DNA of 64,000 nt from assembly GCF_008831285.2 (NCBI RefSeq), contig NC_045138.2:35517115-35581114 (forward strand), in the 5' to 3' direction. Positions 40,309-52,783 of this stretch are shown one piece after another. Under the pieces are notes generated by a model that saw only the letters and a program-made list of their open reading frames with translations, made no database searches and was not told the origin of the DNA. This stretch comes from Nymphaea colorata. Taxonomy: Eukaryota; Streptophyta; Magnoliopsida; Nymphaeales; Nymphaeaceae. Each line of letters opens with the position of its first letter. Within the stretch, counting starts at the first letter, position 1. Both the position numbers and the translations under genes were made by a program.

Positions 40309-42507
40309 TTAATACAGAGATTGAAAAGTCAATTTCTCAGTATTGGGTCGTCAAGTTGTAACCCTGCGTGAATTGTGAACCCAATGAGGATTTATTTGAT
40401 GCAGCAAAGGGAAGTAATAGGAAGGTATGGAAATCTCAAAGAAACAGACAGAGCGACATCGTTCGTAGAGGGCAATTTGTTTGTAGCACTCACTTTATAG
40501 AGCGCGATTTATTTGTAGCACTCATATTAAACATGCGGGTAGATGATATTTTAGTTGTTCACAGTGTAATGCCTTGATCTATTTTTAATGCGAAATGCCA
40601 AATTGACCAATGTTTAAGACCTCTTCTTTGCCATGTTCATGGCCCAAGCTAGCGGATCTTGGGTCCAGCTTTTATGCTGTCAAGCGCTTAATTTATGTTG
40701 CCTATCTATGCAAAATGCTATTCCTTGTGTAAATTTAATGTACGCATGCATGTGGGCATTTCATAAGTTAGAGAGTGCTGGAGAAAAAATATTCATGACA
40801 TATTCATATATGAAATTGCAGTGTGAGGGTCTCTAACGAGTTGGGAAGAGGAAGTGCAAGTGCAGTGAAGTTCTCTATCCTGGTCGTGGTGGGGACTTCA
40901 TTTGCCATTGGCTTCCTACTGTTCCTGATCTTCATGGCAGTTGGAGGACGTGTTGCCTATGTGTTCACGGACGACGGAAAGGTGGTGGAAGCGGTTTCAC
41001 GCCTCTCTTCTTGGTTGGCTCTCTCCATCTTACTCAACAGTGTTCAACCAGTGCTCTCAGGTGCTTTTCCCTCTTAGAAGCCGAACGTATGCTCCACGAT
41101 CTTATTTAAAGATACTGCTCGAAAGCTTGTGAAAAGTGCTGCCATGTAGCAATTGTTTAAATGTTTTGCTACAGGTAGCTTGCAAATATATGCCACAGCA
41201 GAGTGATTGAGTACCTCTGGGAGATCATAGAGAGAATCCTCTGATAAACCACAAGCAACAATGTCCTTAATTAATTTGAAACAATATAATTTCATTCTTA
41301 ATGCAACCCATGCGTTGGAAACTTAATTGCTGTTCAATTATTTGTATGTGTCAACTACTGATGCATCTAAAATTAGCTGCACGCGCACAGGTGTTGCTAC
41401 TGGTGCAGGTTGGCAAAGCTTGGTGGGCTACGTGAATCTTGCTTGTTACTACCTCATTGGTCTTCCCTTGGGAGCTGTGCTGGGGTACGTTTGGGGGCTT
41501 CAAGTTGAAGTAAGCATTGTGTAGCTTAGCTTATTGTCTGCTCGTTTTTAGCGAATCCAACTCAAGTTCTGGAACTCTTTAATTCGGGCGTCTGACCTGA
41601 ATCAATACTCATAACTAATAGAAGCTTATACTTGCAAGGAAAACAAAATCATCCTCACTTATATTTGCATAGTACATGTTTGTTTGTCTCGCAGGGAGTG
41701 TGGATTGGAATGATTTTCGGCACTGCTCTTCAAACATTTGTATTAGTCTACTTAACGTGGAGAACCGATTGGGACAAACAGGTAAACAGCCTTACATCAA
41801 TCAGCAGTATTTCGATCACCAATTTGACGCCAAAAAATAGAATAAAAACGAATAATGTTTTACTTTATGGCCAAAAACAATGTTAATAGTAGGTCTTCAG
41901 CCAATTAAGGTGCAGTCCAATGCAACGCTGCTGGGGAGTAGGGTCCCCTTCCCGTTTACTAAGAAGAAAGAAAAAAATGACATTTGCAGAAGAAAAAATT
42001 AAGGCGAATTCGGTGTCTAACAAAAGTCGGTCTTCAATGGAATTCCTTTTGAAGTTAGAGTTTCCATTTATTTTGGGGATTCATGAAGGCCTTGAAATTT
42101 AATTCCAAGCATTTCCGGCATTCCTACCTTTCATGGCTACACGAAATTGCAGGCGTGCACCGGCATCGAGTATAGCGTTCAGTAATTGAGCTGTCTCCTC
42201 TGGCATCCGGAGAAAACCAGGGTTACAGAAATTAGACCTTGTCGATTCAGTTGAAATATCGGTCGACTCAGGGGATTCACCTGACTTCGAAATTTATGAT
42301 TTCAATATTCTCCCTCTCCCTCTCAAGAACAAAGCAAGAGGGCAGATGGATCTGAAAATTAATTAAGCAGAAGAAGTTGCCGCTGACGCGACTTTGCATC
42401 TTGTGCAGGTCTCTATGGCTGTGGAACGTGTGAGCAAATACTACCTGTCTCGCCCGCCGACCGCCGAGACATGCGATTGCCGTGCTGCCCAAAACCCCCT
42501 CACCTAA

Positions 42508-44840
42508 TTAGATCATGTTCTTTAAATAAAGAAACATCAATAATGGCGAACTAGAAGCCAAATTTGGCAAAAATTAAGTCCAAAACGATGTTTTCCCAAG
42601 TGCTATGTATGGCCTTGTATAAATTAATTGCCCATGGGATCTATTTATCCATTTGCTTATTCATGTAGTGGCACCCCTCATCGTTCATTGGCTATTACTC
42701 CTCGATTTTTAAATTAGTGCCACTCAGCCAAAACTTTCTAACATCTTTACTTACACTCGCATCTCACACCTGACTTCTCACTTTCTTTTCTTCTTATTTT
42801 TTTCCATGAATGTTTAGTGAGATGAACACGACTGGAGCTGCTTAAACGGTTTCAATTAGATATTGGAAGGATCGAGTTGAGTTAATCCGAATGAATCGTT
42901 CAATTTGAATCGAACGTCCTAAATTATATATGGCCAATCCATTCGATTCATTGATAGATACAAGGTTGGCACACGTCGCGTACACTATTCATCATGTCAG
43001 GTTTTTTTTTTTTTTTTAAATATTGAAAGTTTGTGTAATTCTCCATTATAATTTATATTTTTATTTGTAAATAAATAAAGTAATATTTTTTTCCAATATT
43101 CTTAAGTCGTAACTGATTCAGCTGAACGGACTAAGGACTCTTCTTCCCCCTGCCTGCAATTGAACCCTCGTTTCACCATCTCTCTCTCGCCCCAATTCTT
43201 TATTGCTTTCCGTTCCATTGTATATTTTTAAGACCACCAATCTCCCTTGAGAAGCGACAGATTATGGTACTTCTCCATCTCTTCTCACTTGTATGTATCC
43301 TCTATGCTTTCTGCATCTTTTATTTTAGTTGGTTCATTTAGAATCTTGTTGGCTGCTTCTTTGTGGCTTTGAGGTTCCTTATCCTGCGGTGCACAAAATC
43401 ATGTTCTAGTTCGTTAAAGCCGCTCTCAGGATCTTAAGGCCTAAGAGTTAAAGCAACTTACGCTCCCCCATGCTTCCTATGTGATGTAGATGTGCTCTGC
43501 CTTCTTTTTCTGCACTTTAAATTTCATGATGAAAAATTTGGCTGCTGTTTCGTGCTTTTACTTGCTTTATAGGATAGTGAAGAATGTTGCACGTGTTCGC
43601 AATTGCAGGACAATTGATTGGTTTTTGCTTAAAAACTGCAAATACTTGCCAGTCAATTAGGAGAACCACTGCTGCCTTCAGTAACTTTTGGCCTAATTGG
43701 TCTCGTTCAAATCCTTGTGTAGGAGATAACCAGAAAGTGAATATGCACATGGTGTTCATCTTATCATTTGAAAATACTATATATATATGAACAAACAGAT
43801 ATGAGATTTGTGGAAACATCACAAACAGATATGATCCCTCCTTGCATTGCATGATACCTGTCCCCTTGACTCAGAATAATAATAATAAAAAAAAAGTCAT
43901 ACAAACCGCGTCGTTGCTACTCCTTCGTTTCGTTTCTTGATGTTTCCTTTTCGAACTTTTTACGCCTCTAATTGACTAGCAATAACTAAGCATTATAGCC
44001 TTCGGAAGGTTTTAGTGATAAAAAAAAAAGAAAACAAACAAGGGGGTAGGTTTGGGTATTTTCGATAATAAGGTGTACTTTTTAGACTTTTAACATTTTT
44101 ACAATTTCTTCTCGTCCTCCCAAAAAACTTTTGATTTTTCATTTTATCAAGATTATACGTTCCTGTACATGCACGCATGAAATCTCCTGCTTGATGTATT
44201 TTGGAACGTTGATTACTTCTTTTTTGAAATTTATTTGTATCCAAAATCAAATAGTGTGTATTTGGATCTAAAGCTATCCAAGTCTTGTTCAGATAGGTCC
44301 AGATCCATGGTTGGTCTATCCCTCCTTCGATATAAAGGGACGTGGGGGGACAACATTCCTAGCCGAAGATGTTTGAAATGAACTAGTGACGGACGCACCA
44401 TTTCTTCCTTTCTTTCTTTAATTTTAGTTAAAACGATTTTCGTTTTTCACAGGAACCTCGATTAACAGCTACTTTATTCGTATTACAGGAGGCAGACACC
44501 AACTAACACTCTCGGGTAATGCCATTGCCATTGCCAAATCAAAATCGGTGGACGACTGGTAGGCACAAAAATTCTTTGCCTCCATCATTTATCCGTTTGA
44601 CCAGCAGGTATTATTGCCCTGTGCCACAGCTAACGCTATGAAATTTAATTTGAGTCAGATAAAAGCTTCTTAGTTGAAGGAGGCCGAACCGAATGGGTAT
44701 TATTTAAGTTAGCTCAAAAGGCACAAGGGCAAAAGAAAGAAAAGAAATATTAATTTATCATCAACCCACGGTCTTGTGCTTTTTGCTACTTTGGTCTTCC
44801 CTTGCATCCAAGGTTCTGTACGTGCTTACATTTCGAAATA
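42508..44840. other. Intergenic region between the two MATE genes
   Basis: AT-rich DNA with no supported gene. It includes a T-run (43003-43017), an (AAT)n tract near 43877 and an A-run near 44020. A TATTTAA-like element near 44700 could be the TATA box of copy B. I saw no MATE-like exon fragment between the copies. Confidence 0.55.
42535..42540 (+). terminator. Poly(A) signal of MATE copy A
   Basis: AATAAA lies 28 bp after the stop codon. It is close to the stop but is the only clean hexamer in the first 100 bp. Confidence 0.35.
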
Positions 44841-47800
44841 ATGGGAAGCAGCTTAGAGACAAGGCTTCTTCTTCTTCAATCAGCTGCCCTGCCGACGATG
44901 ATGACACAGAGAAGCAACACCCTCGCTTGACCAAGAAGGTGTGGGAAGAGTCCAAAAAGCTGTGGGTGGTAGCAGGTCCAGCCATCTTCACAAGGTTCTC
45001 AACGTATGGTGTCGCAGTTATCAGCCAAGCTTACATCGGCCATTTCGGCCAGACTGAGCTTGCCGCATATGCGCTGGTGTTGACTCTCCTGTGTCGCTTC
45101 GGCAATGGAGTCCTGGTAAGTAAATGGAGTCCCGGAAACTAATATAGTAATATTGTAGTTCCGCAAAGTCATTTTGAAGTTTCTCTTGAATCTCCTGCCT
45201 GAAAATGAAATGTAGTCTTGGTAATATTAAGGTTTTCACACGATTCCTCTCACGATCGAGAGTATCCTTACCTACACGTCTTGGCAATATTAGTCCCGTA
45301 AGTAAGGCTCATAATGCTGTGATCTGCAGCTGGGCATGGCCAGTGCGTTGGAAACTTTGTGTGGTCAGGCGTTTGGAGCAGGACAGTACGCCATGCTGGG
45401 CATCCATCTCCAACGATCATGGATCGTGCTTCTCTGCACCGCCACCTGCCTTCTCCCTCTCTTCATCTTCGCCAAACCCATCCTTGTACTGCTCGGACAA
45501 ACCGAGAGCGTATCAGAGACCGCTGCCTCCATGTCCTTGTGGTTCATTCCTGTCTTGTATTCCTTTGTCTTCTCCTTTTCTCTGCAAATGTATCTGCAGG
45601 CACAAAGAAAGAACAAGATCATTGGCTACTTGGCAGGTGTCAGCTTATTGCTTCATGTGTCTCTCTCATGGCTTCTTGCATACAAGCTGGGGATGGGAGT
45701 GGAAGGCGTCCTGATTTCCATGAACCTCGCCTACTGGATTCCAGATATTGGGCAGCTTCTGTTTGTTCTCTGCGGTGGCTGCCCGATGACTTGGTCTGGT
45801 TTCTCCACAACTGCATTTTTTGATCTGTGGCCTGTGATTAAGCTATCGGCCTCTTCCGGTGTAATGCTCTGGTGAGGCCCCTCTCTCTCTCTCTCCCTTC
45901 TTCTGCTTCCATCAGCTTATGTAGTTATGCACCCCTCCCATGAGCCGAAACCGACCGATTTAGGTAACCCTGGTTTTAGCATCAAATCTATCATAAATTC
46001 CTGTACTCTTTTTGGAAAAATGAAAATGTAAAATGACAAAGTAATACTGAGAAAGAAGAACGTATTTAAAATGTTTAAGTAGTAGAAGTTCTTGATATGA
46101 ATTTCTTTTTACCCATATGAGCTAGAGACATTAAATGTTCTGGAGATTACTTGGTCGAATTGATTGAAATTGGCCTGAAAGTGCAGTTTGGAGTTGTGGT
46201 ATAATTCAGTTCTCATCCTACTGACTGGAAATTTGAAGAATGCTACAATTGCCCTTGATGCTCTGGCTATCTGGTTCGGTAATCTTAACCTTCGCAGCCT
46301 CGCCTGTTAATTATATAGTTCCATTACCTCAAATACTTTTCTCATGTATTGTGCAGCCTCAATATAAGTGGGTGGGCAATGATGATTTCTCTTGGATTCT
46401 TTGCTGCAGCCAGGTACAGTAAATTTGTGTGTGCGAGCGCATGCACCGTTTTTCTTCCGTTTGTTCGTCTCCCCGTTTCCCCATGCTTACATAGCATAGC
46501 CGTTATGAGAGAGGGGGAGAGAGAATTGCCATCATCAGATAAACGATAATATAAGTGTCCTTTTTCTCTTTAGAAAATAACGCTGGGAAATAAATAAATA
46601 TTAGGCTCTCAAATGATGAGATTTAACAGTAGGACTGGCGCTTGAAATGCTTGATTTCAAAGCCGAACGATTCCACATACTGTTCGGCCGAATGGACTTT
46701 ACATATTTTTATATAGTTTTCCAATTGTACAATTGCACGAAAATCGTTAGGCTTCAGAAATCTGCTTTCCAAAATTTTTTACCATACAAATCTCCACTCC
46801 TGCACTAAACTTACAGATCTACCCTTTCGTCAGTTCGTTTCAATTTCTCTACCCTCTTTATAAGCTTATCTACTGCTTCCTGTCGGCCCAACATTTAATA
46901 GCAGAATACTCGTCGCCTTGAGTTCTTACCGACCACCATCAACGCATTTATTTTCTCAGCACCATCCACATGTAGACAGTTCTGAGAGGTGGTGCAGAGC
47001 TTTTGGACCACTTGCTCTGTGTGTGACTATTATTTTTTGTTTATGTGGCAGATGAAGAGTGCCATTCGGTTTTCGAAAATTGTAAAGAAATAAACAGTGA
47101 AATTTAAAATCGTCCTTTAATATAAAAACGTAACCTTGAGTCGGTACTGCAGAGTTTTTCAGCAAGTGCAGGAGCAAAGGCATGCATTAAACATGGAACG
47201 CCTCGGTAACATCACATAGGGGAAGAGAGAGAGAGAGAGAGAGTAGGTGTGTGTGATGATTGCTGAACGTAATTAATGAACGTATTGCAGTGTGAGGGTG
47301 TCGAATGAACTCGGAGGAGGAAGCGCCAGCGCCGCGAAGTTCTCAATCCTGGTCGTCGTTGCAACTTCAGCCGTCCTAGGCATTTTACTTTTTGTGTTGT
47401 TCATGGTATTCCGCGGATCTGTCGCGTACGTCTTCACGGATGACCAGGAGGTCGTGGACGCCGTTTATCTCCTGTCTCCTCTGCTTGCCATCACCATCTT
47501 GCTCAACAGTGTACAGCCCGTTCTCTCAGGTCTCATGTCTCTTCCATCGCCAACTCTACAGTACACATAATACAACTCGATCAAAAAGTTCAATAACATT
47601 GTTTTGTTCTCTGAAAAAAGAAAGGACCGACTGTTGGATCTTGCAAAGAATAAAATCTTTGCTTTTTGAACGTGTTTGTTCATTTGTTCACCAAAACGTA
47701 GTAGATACTGTTTGCATGTCATAACTCGTGAGTTGGCTGTAGGTGTCGCTGTCGGCGGTGGATGGCAAGCCGCGGTGGGGTACGTCAACATCGCGTGTTA

Positions 47801-48672
47801 CTATGTGGTGGGCGTTCCCTTGGGACTAGTATTGGGATACGTTGTAGGCCTCCAAGTTGAAGTGAGTATGCCTACACTTCTCCATCTCGACTACTCTTTG
47901 GATTTGGATGCAAAGAAGCCCGAGTCTGGGTACCAATCGCATGTCTGATCAGCTCCCAAATTTGACTAAATATATCTGATATATATACAATTACCAATTG
48001 TACACAATCCGAGTCAGAACCATTTTTAAATCAACATCTTTAGAAAGAAAAACAGGTTCAAGGTTCAATATCCCCATCCAGTGTTGAGTTGCTAACAGTC
48101 ACTGGGATTTTCTCTATGTATGTCTCTTAATGTCAATTCTATCTGTCTTTGTTTTCAGTTTGATTCTTCATTTCGCACCGGTTATTACTGTTTTGCAGGG
48201 AGTATGGGTAGGAATGGTTATTGGCGTTGCCTGCCAAACAGTTGTACTAGTTTATTTTACAAGGAGAACTGACTGGGACGAGCAGGTATGATGCCTTTAC
48301 TTTTTCGTAACGGTAGGACGCATATGTTTCCATCCAAACTGACATCGATCTATTGGCTTTCGGTTAATTTTCTTTCGCAATGAGAATAATTAGTATTTGT
48401 TTGTTAAATATGCAATTAACATTCATAAGGACATTTTTTTTTTTTTTCAAACAACAAAATATTGTCCATGAAAACATCTGTTTCATGAAAAAATTGAGTC
48501 CTAAGTACACAATGTCCTCATCAAATGCGCTCTTAATACATATATTCTTATTGTTTTTGCATCCTTGATTTGGTGCTACTTCTACTTCTGTCTTGTGCAG
48601 GTTTTAAAGTCTAAGGAACGTGTGAACAAATATGCCGTACAAGATTTTTGTGATACTCCACGAAACGATTGA
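44841..48672 (+). CDS. MATE efflux transporter (DETOXIFICATION family), copy B, with a one-base frame break near the N-terminus
   Basis: The transporter is of the same subfamily as its neighbour. Exons: 44841-45115, 45330-45871, 46187-46273, 46357-46413, 47291-47529, 47743-47861, 48199-48285, 48601-48672. Exons 2-7 have exactly the lengths found in copy A (542, 87, 57, 239, 119, 87). ATG 44841 gives MGSSLETRLLLLQS, matching the MENDLGTRLL start of copy A. That frame, however, hits TGA at 44928 before the conserved VWEESKKLW, which lies in the next frame. Exon 1 is 275 nt, two more than a multiple of three, so one base is missing or was called wrongly between about 44860 and 44900. The MATE frame has no ATG of its own in exon 1 and is closed upstream by TAA at 44705. 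From VWEESKKLW onward all blocks are intact. Without the break it would be about 492 residues. This is a functional gene with a base-call error, a null allele, or a gene with an unseen upstream exon. Confidence 0.85.
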
Positions 48673-51600
48673 GAGACAGTTTTGTTTTATGTTTGGATGT
48701 GCAGAATCTATGCTTTCACTTTTTACTGTGAATTGGCATAAGAACCACTCGTATTTATGGCTGATAGATACATCACTGTTCAACGATAATGGAACAAGGG
48801 GCAAACCCCGGACTTTGTTTTTCTTTTGAGGGTGCGACGATTCATGCGTGCACTTTGTATAGTAAAATGCCGTAAAGGATGTTGTTTGTTTTTCCTTACG
48901 TCAGCGGGAGGAGATCCTACAAAGACAAAGTTGCGTGTAAAGGAGCATGGGATATTTTTGTAATTAAAAAAAATCTTTTATAGTTTTTTTTAATGTTTTT
49001 TTTTTATTTTCATGTAAAGTACTTTAATCATTAACTATATTGAACACGAAAATTCATGACGGTCTTGGCCCTCCGGTTTGGCAGATGTCAACCCACCCTT
49101 TCCTAGTATCAGTTTCAACATTAAAAATCATAAACGGGAACAACCAGCCACTTAATCAACCTACTTATAAGTTCTTCAATATTCTTTACAATTTTAAATT
49201 CAAGATTGAACTTTTTAAAAAGAAACGTTACAATCTAAACCTCTTAGGGGACATGCGTTCCCACATGTGAGACAATAGATTTAAGTGTAGACCTAACTCT
49301 AATACGATTGTAACAACTCGGCCTACTACTACACAAAGTTTGAGCTTTTTGTTTGGTGGATCTCAACTCGTTCCGCAACGAATTTGATTCCAACTCTAAA
49401 CTACTAAAAATTAACGCCATTCACTTATTAATCTCTTTATAAGTCCCTTAAGATTTTTTACAATCTTACATACAAAACTAAACTTTTCAATGTAAAGCCT
49501 TCAGATCGACCCTCCCCCCAATTCCCTAGGATCGACACTCATGCGAGGTGTTCGATCATCCAATGCAAGTAGCTTCCATACTCTCAAATGGTAAAAGCCA
49601 CCTCTTCTTGAGGCAACATTCTGCAGAGCAGAGAGGGCTTGTGCACTCTATAAATGCTTGCAGTACTGAAATGGTCGACGAGAAATTTCATGGGACGTAA
49701 GAATAAAACGGAGATCAGATTACATCTCTTGTTCCCCAACTACAGGATCCTTTTATCAAGCTACGCAATGTGCTTGCAGTCAGTAAACTATCAGTTTTGA
49801 TGGTGGACCAAAAAAAATTTGGCTAAGGAGAACTGATTCAAAAATTCTTAGATCGCTCAAATATATGGTAAAATCATCGAGGGGCCCCATTAATTTAATG
49901 ATTAAAGGGCACTAAAATATAACAAAGTCAAATAGATGAAGCTAACTAATATATGAATAAGAATATTTTTGTGGAACCGTAAGCCCCACAGTGCCCACAT
50001 ATGGCTCCGTCCCTGAATTTTGTACTAAATCGAGCGTTCATTCGGTGTAATGTGTGTTGTACTCCAACTTTGTGGTTGGCTCAGAAATGACGACTTAATT
50101 CTCTCAAGTGAATCAACCAACTTATTCTGTCCTTTTTGTCAAACATTAAAATGCTAAAAGTTTTGGCTCTAGTGAATAAATTGTTTTCGAAATAATGAGA
50201 ATAAAGGATGGATGCAGCATGAGACACTATGGCGGTAGAACTCCTGGCAAAATAAAAAGATTAAGTTAAACATGTACCCATCAATTAAGCCTAGTTTATC
50301 TCCTATTAGATCCATGAGAAGTACGTCTTAAATTTTTCAAATGTGTGACTTGCAAATGAAAGGAGACCTTTCTTTTTCTTTTTCTTTTCCCTTTTCAGTG
50401 TTTATGGTCTTCTTGTGACAATGTACGAAATGCATACGAATGGGAAGACAAGGTGTTCAGTTGCAAGTTAAGGTTCAATACTTTTTACAAACCCACTCTT
50501 AGAAAAAAATGAAGACCCAATCGACTTCGAATAGGACGATTCTTGAAGGGCCACACATCCGCCTCACGTCATATCCACTAGTCATCGGCGAAAACCTTTC
50601 TCATATTGATAAATTAACATCATCCAGTGTTTGGTACCGTCTCAGAGATCCACCTGGCTTGGTGTTTTTTTATCATTATGCAACGACCCGTATCTGTGTT
50701 TTTTGTTATTAGAAAAGAAAAAAATTGGAAGATGAACCTTGAGTTTTTATTTGCTCAATTTAATCTTACAATTCTACAATCTTAATTAATGCTTGGGTCG
50801 GTAATGAGTTTTACTCTGAGAACTTGTTAGATTCATAATCGTTTCAAATCACAGCCAAGTCTTCCCTATCCTGGAGATGTCCTCATCTTTACCGTCATCC
50901 GTATCCCGTTTCCGATCTCAGATCCGAGCACCTTAAAAACCATGGTTTTTCTTTTCTAGTGTCGTGTTTGATGCTGATTTTCCTCGCTCCCTTGCGTTGA
51001 GCGGTTCTCTCCCCTGCACCCGCAGCCACGAACGACGCCGTCGACAGAGTCGTCGCCGACAGTGCCACCAGTATGAGCGATCCTCCTCCAGCACAGGCGC
51101 TGTGGCCACTTTACGCTTGAACGTTTTGGGGGAAAACTGACAACCATTTTCCTAAGGGATGAGTAGTTTCTAACACCAACGAGTCTCTTTCGGCATCCCG
51201 ACACCTGCTTTCTTGAGATGCAACTTTAGTAGAAACGCTTATTTCCGGCACCTGGGTAGCGTGGATTATGTCCTTATATTTATACGGTGGAAGTGCATTG
51301 CTAATTGAACCCAAAGAGAGATGGCCACTGTGCACTCCTTGTCCGTGTGGTCTTTAATTGATGCGCCCTCTTATCATCCATGTGCGTGTCTTCATCGACC
51401 GCTTTCTCTGAAGAAAACGCAGGTCTGGCCCTCTGGTTCTCATACATAATTGCATGCCTCTTATTTTATCACTCTGTTGACGTTCTGTCCTAGAGTTGGT
51501 AACTAAGACCCACAAAAGGCGTTTGTGCGGACGTTACAATTTGCCAGCAGATCGTTCTCGTTTTATTGTGTTGGGGGATGATTGGTACTTTGCTTTGCTT

Positions 51601-52783
51601 TCTGAACCTGACTTTGACATAAAAAGACTGCGAACCACTAAGGACATTTGATGTGTTAGTGTGGCTTTCTGAATTTTCGGTCTGAAAAAATGGGAATTGA
51701 ATTTGGAGATGACGTTCTGTTATTTTGGTATTGGACATAAGGAAGAACCAAGGCTCGAAGCGTGTGGAAATATTTATCCACCTACTTGTCAAACCAAAGA
51801 AAAGATGATTTTAATTTAATTCATAGGATGTTGAAAATTCCAGTTCTCATGATTCTGTGTCAGCAATACATGTCGCCCATTCTGCCCTTTACATATAATG
51901 CATCACATACTACTGAGGATATGGTTCAATGAGATGATGGCACTGATTAAGTAGACCTTTGAAGGACCGATTTACTAATGCGCAGTATAAAACGTTTTGA
52001 AGAGGAATAGGGACACACCAGTCCTAAGTCCTTGTGGAAGTAGCGAAAGACCCTAGAGGCCCTCCCCAACCCCAGGAGGTATGCCCCGCTTTGGCCTTTG
52101 CAGGAGGCAGAAAATTTATGATCAAGTAATATTGTGGAACCGGCAAGTCACTTTATATAAGATGTAAATGGATAAGGAAGAACTCCGACCCCAGGTTGGG
52201 AGCATTTTGGTGGTTAAGTATGCTAACAAAAAGTCAGTAACTTTGGTGGTCCTTACCTTCTCCATGGAATTTTTTTTTCTCTTTTCCATGATTGAAACAC
52301 CTATGGTAGAAAGTCTTTGTTTCTTTTATCTAATCAGGAGAGGGATGCCACAAGTGCTTAGTGAACAGCTGGTTGTATTGTTGTTAAGGTGTTAAAAAGT
52401 TTTTGTACGAGAATCCATGTGTTTCTCGTTCATGAATAGGTGGTCTCATTTTTGACATTCATCCCTCATAAATTCTTTTTCGATGAGAAAGAATTTGTAC
52501 CATTTCCAACTTTAGGTGGATGCTATTTATGTTCGACAGAACACAGTTTAGTTCTTTCAATAATTTTTCTCTGCCTGCCAAATGCATGGTAATGCCTTAT
52601 TACCTTAATTTGTTTCATTGAACTATGTATAAAGCTAATCATTTTGTGACCAATCAGAAATATTGCGCGTTTTAGCTTTTCCTGCAGTTATAATTCAATT
52701 TGGATCATGAGATGTTTCTGTACTTTCCTGAAAACAACTAGTTTCTCTACTAGTGCCTCACTTTTTTTTTTCTCCCAATGTAG
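48673..52783. other. 4.1-kb intergenic region before the CtpA gene
   Basis: Mostly AT-rich. Two related stretches near 49150-49250 and 49410-49490 (both with CTTATAAGT-like and TTTACAAT motifs) look like old repeat DNA. A GC-rich patch lies at about 50960-51210. I see no exon that I can join with confidence to the CtpA gene, although its transit peptide may be encoded here. Confidence 0.5.

Larger units (their letters stand above)
37050..42507 (+). pseudogene. MATE efflux transporter (DETOXIFICATION family), copy A, with a premature stop in exon 4
   Basis: MATE carriers export small organic compounds using H+ or Na+ gradients across the plasma or vacuolar membrane. Exons: 37050-37307, 38789-39330, 39905-39991, 40111-40167, 40822-41060, 41391-41509, 41695-41781, 42409-42507. 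Phases agree and would give 495 residues with about 12 membrane segments. Family blocks include VWEESKKLWVV, LGMSSALETLCGQAYGAG, LQQSWIVLLCTATLLLP, RVSNELGRGSASAVKFSILV and SVQPVLSG. Exon 4 reads LNINGW-like sequence with TAG (40127-40129) where copy B has TGG (SGWAMM), so translation would stop after residue 301. Everything downstream stays open and correctly spliced. It is a recent pseudogene, a null allele or a base-call error. Read-through seems unlikely. It is in tandem with copy B, and six of its eight exons have the same lengths. Confidence 0.85.

Noticed and set aside
45205-45823. Long open frames overlapping MATE copy B exon 2 in other frames (169 and 154 codons)
   Set aside because: They are shadows of the 542-nt exon, which in its proper frame has strong MATE motifs. 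The alternative products show no family features.
51490-51792. Minus-strand open frame of 100 codons upstream of CtpA
   Set aside because: Composition and product show no known family, no splice context and no promoter. It looks like chance in AT-rich DNA.
52168-52194. Possible mini first exon of CtpA (MDKEELRPQ followed by GTTGGG)
   Set aside because: The phase fits, but the donor is weak, there is no conservation argument, and it does not supply a transit peptide.
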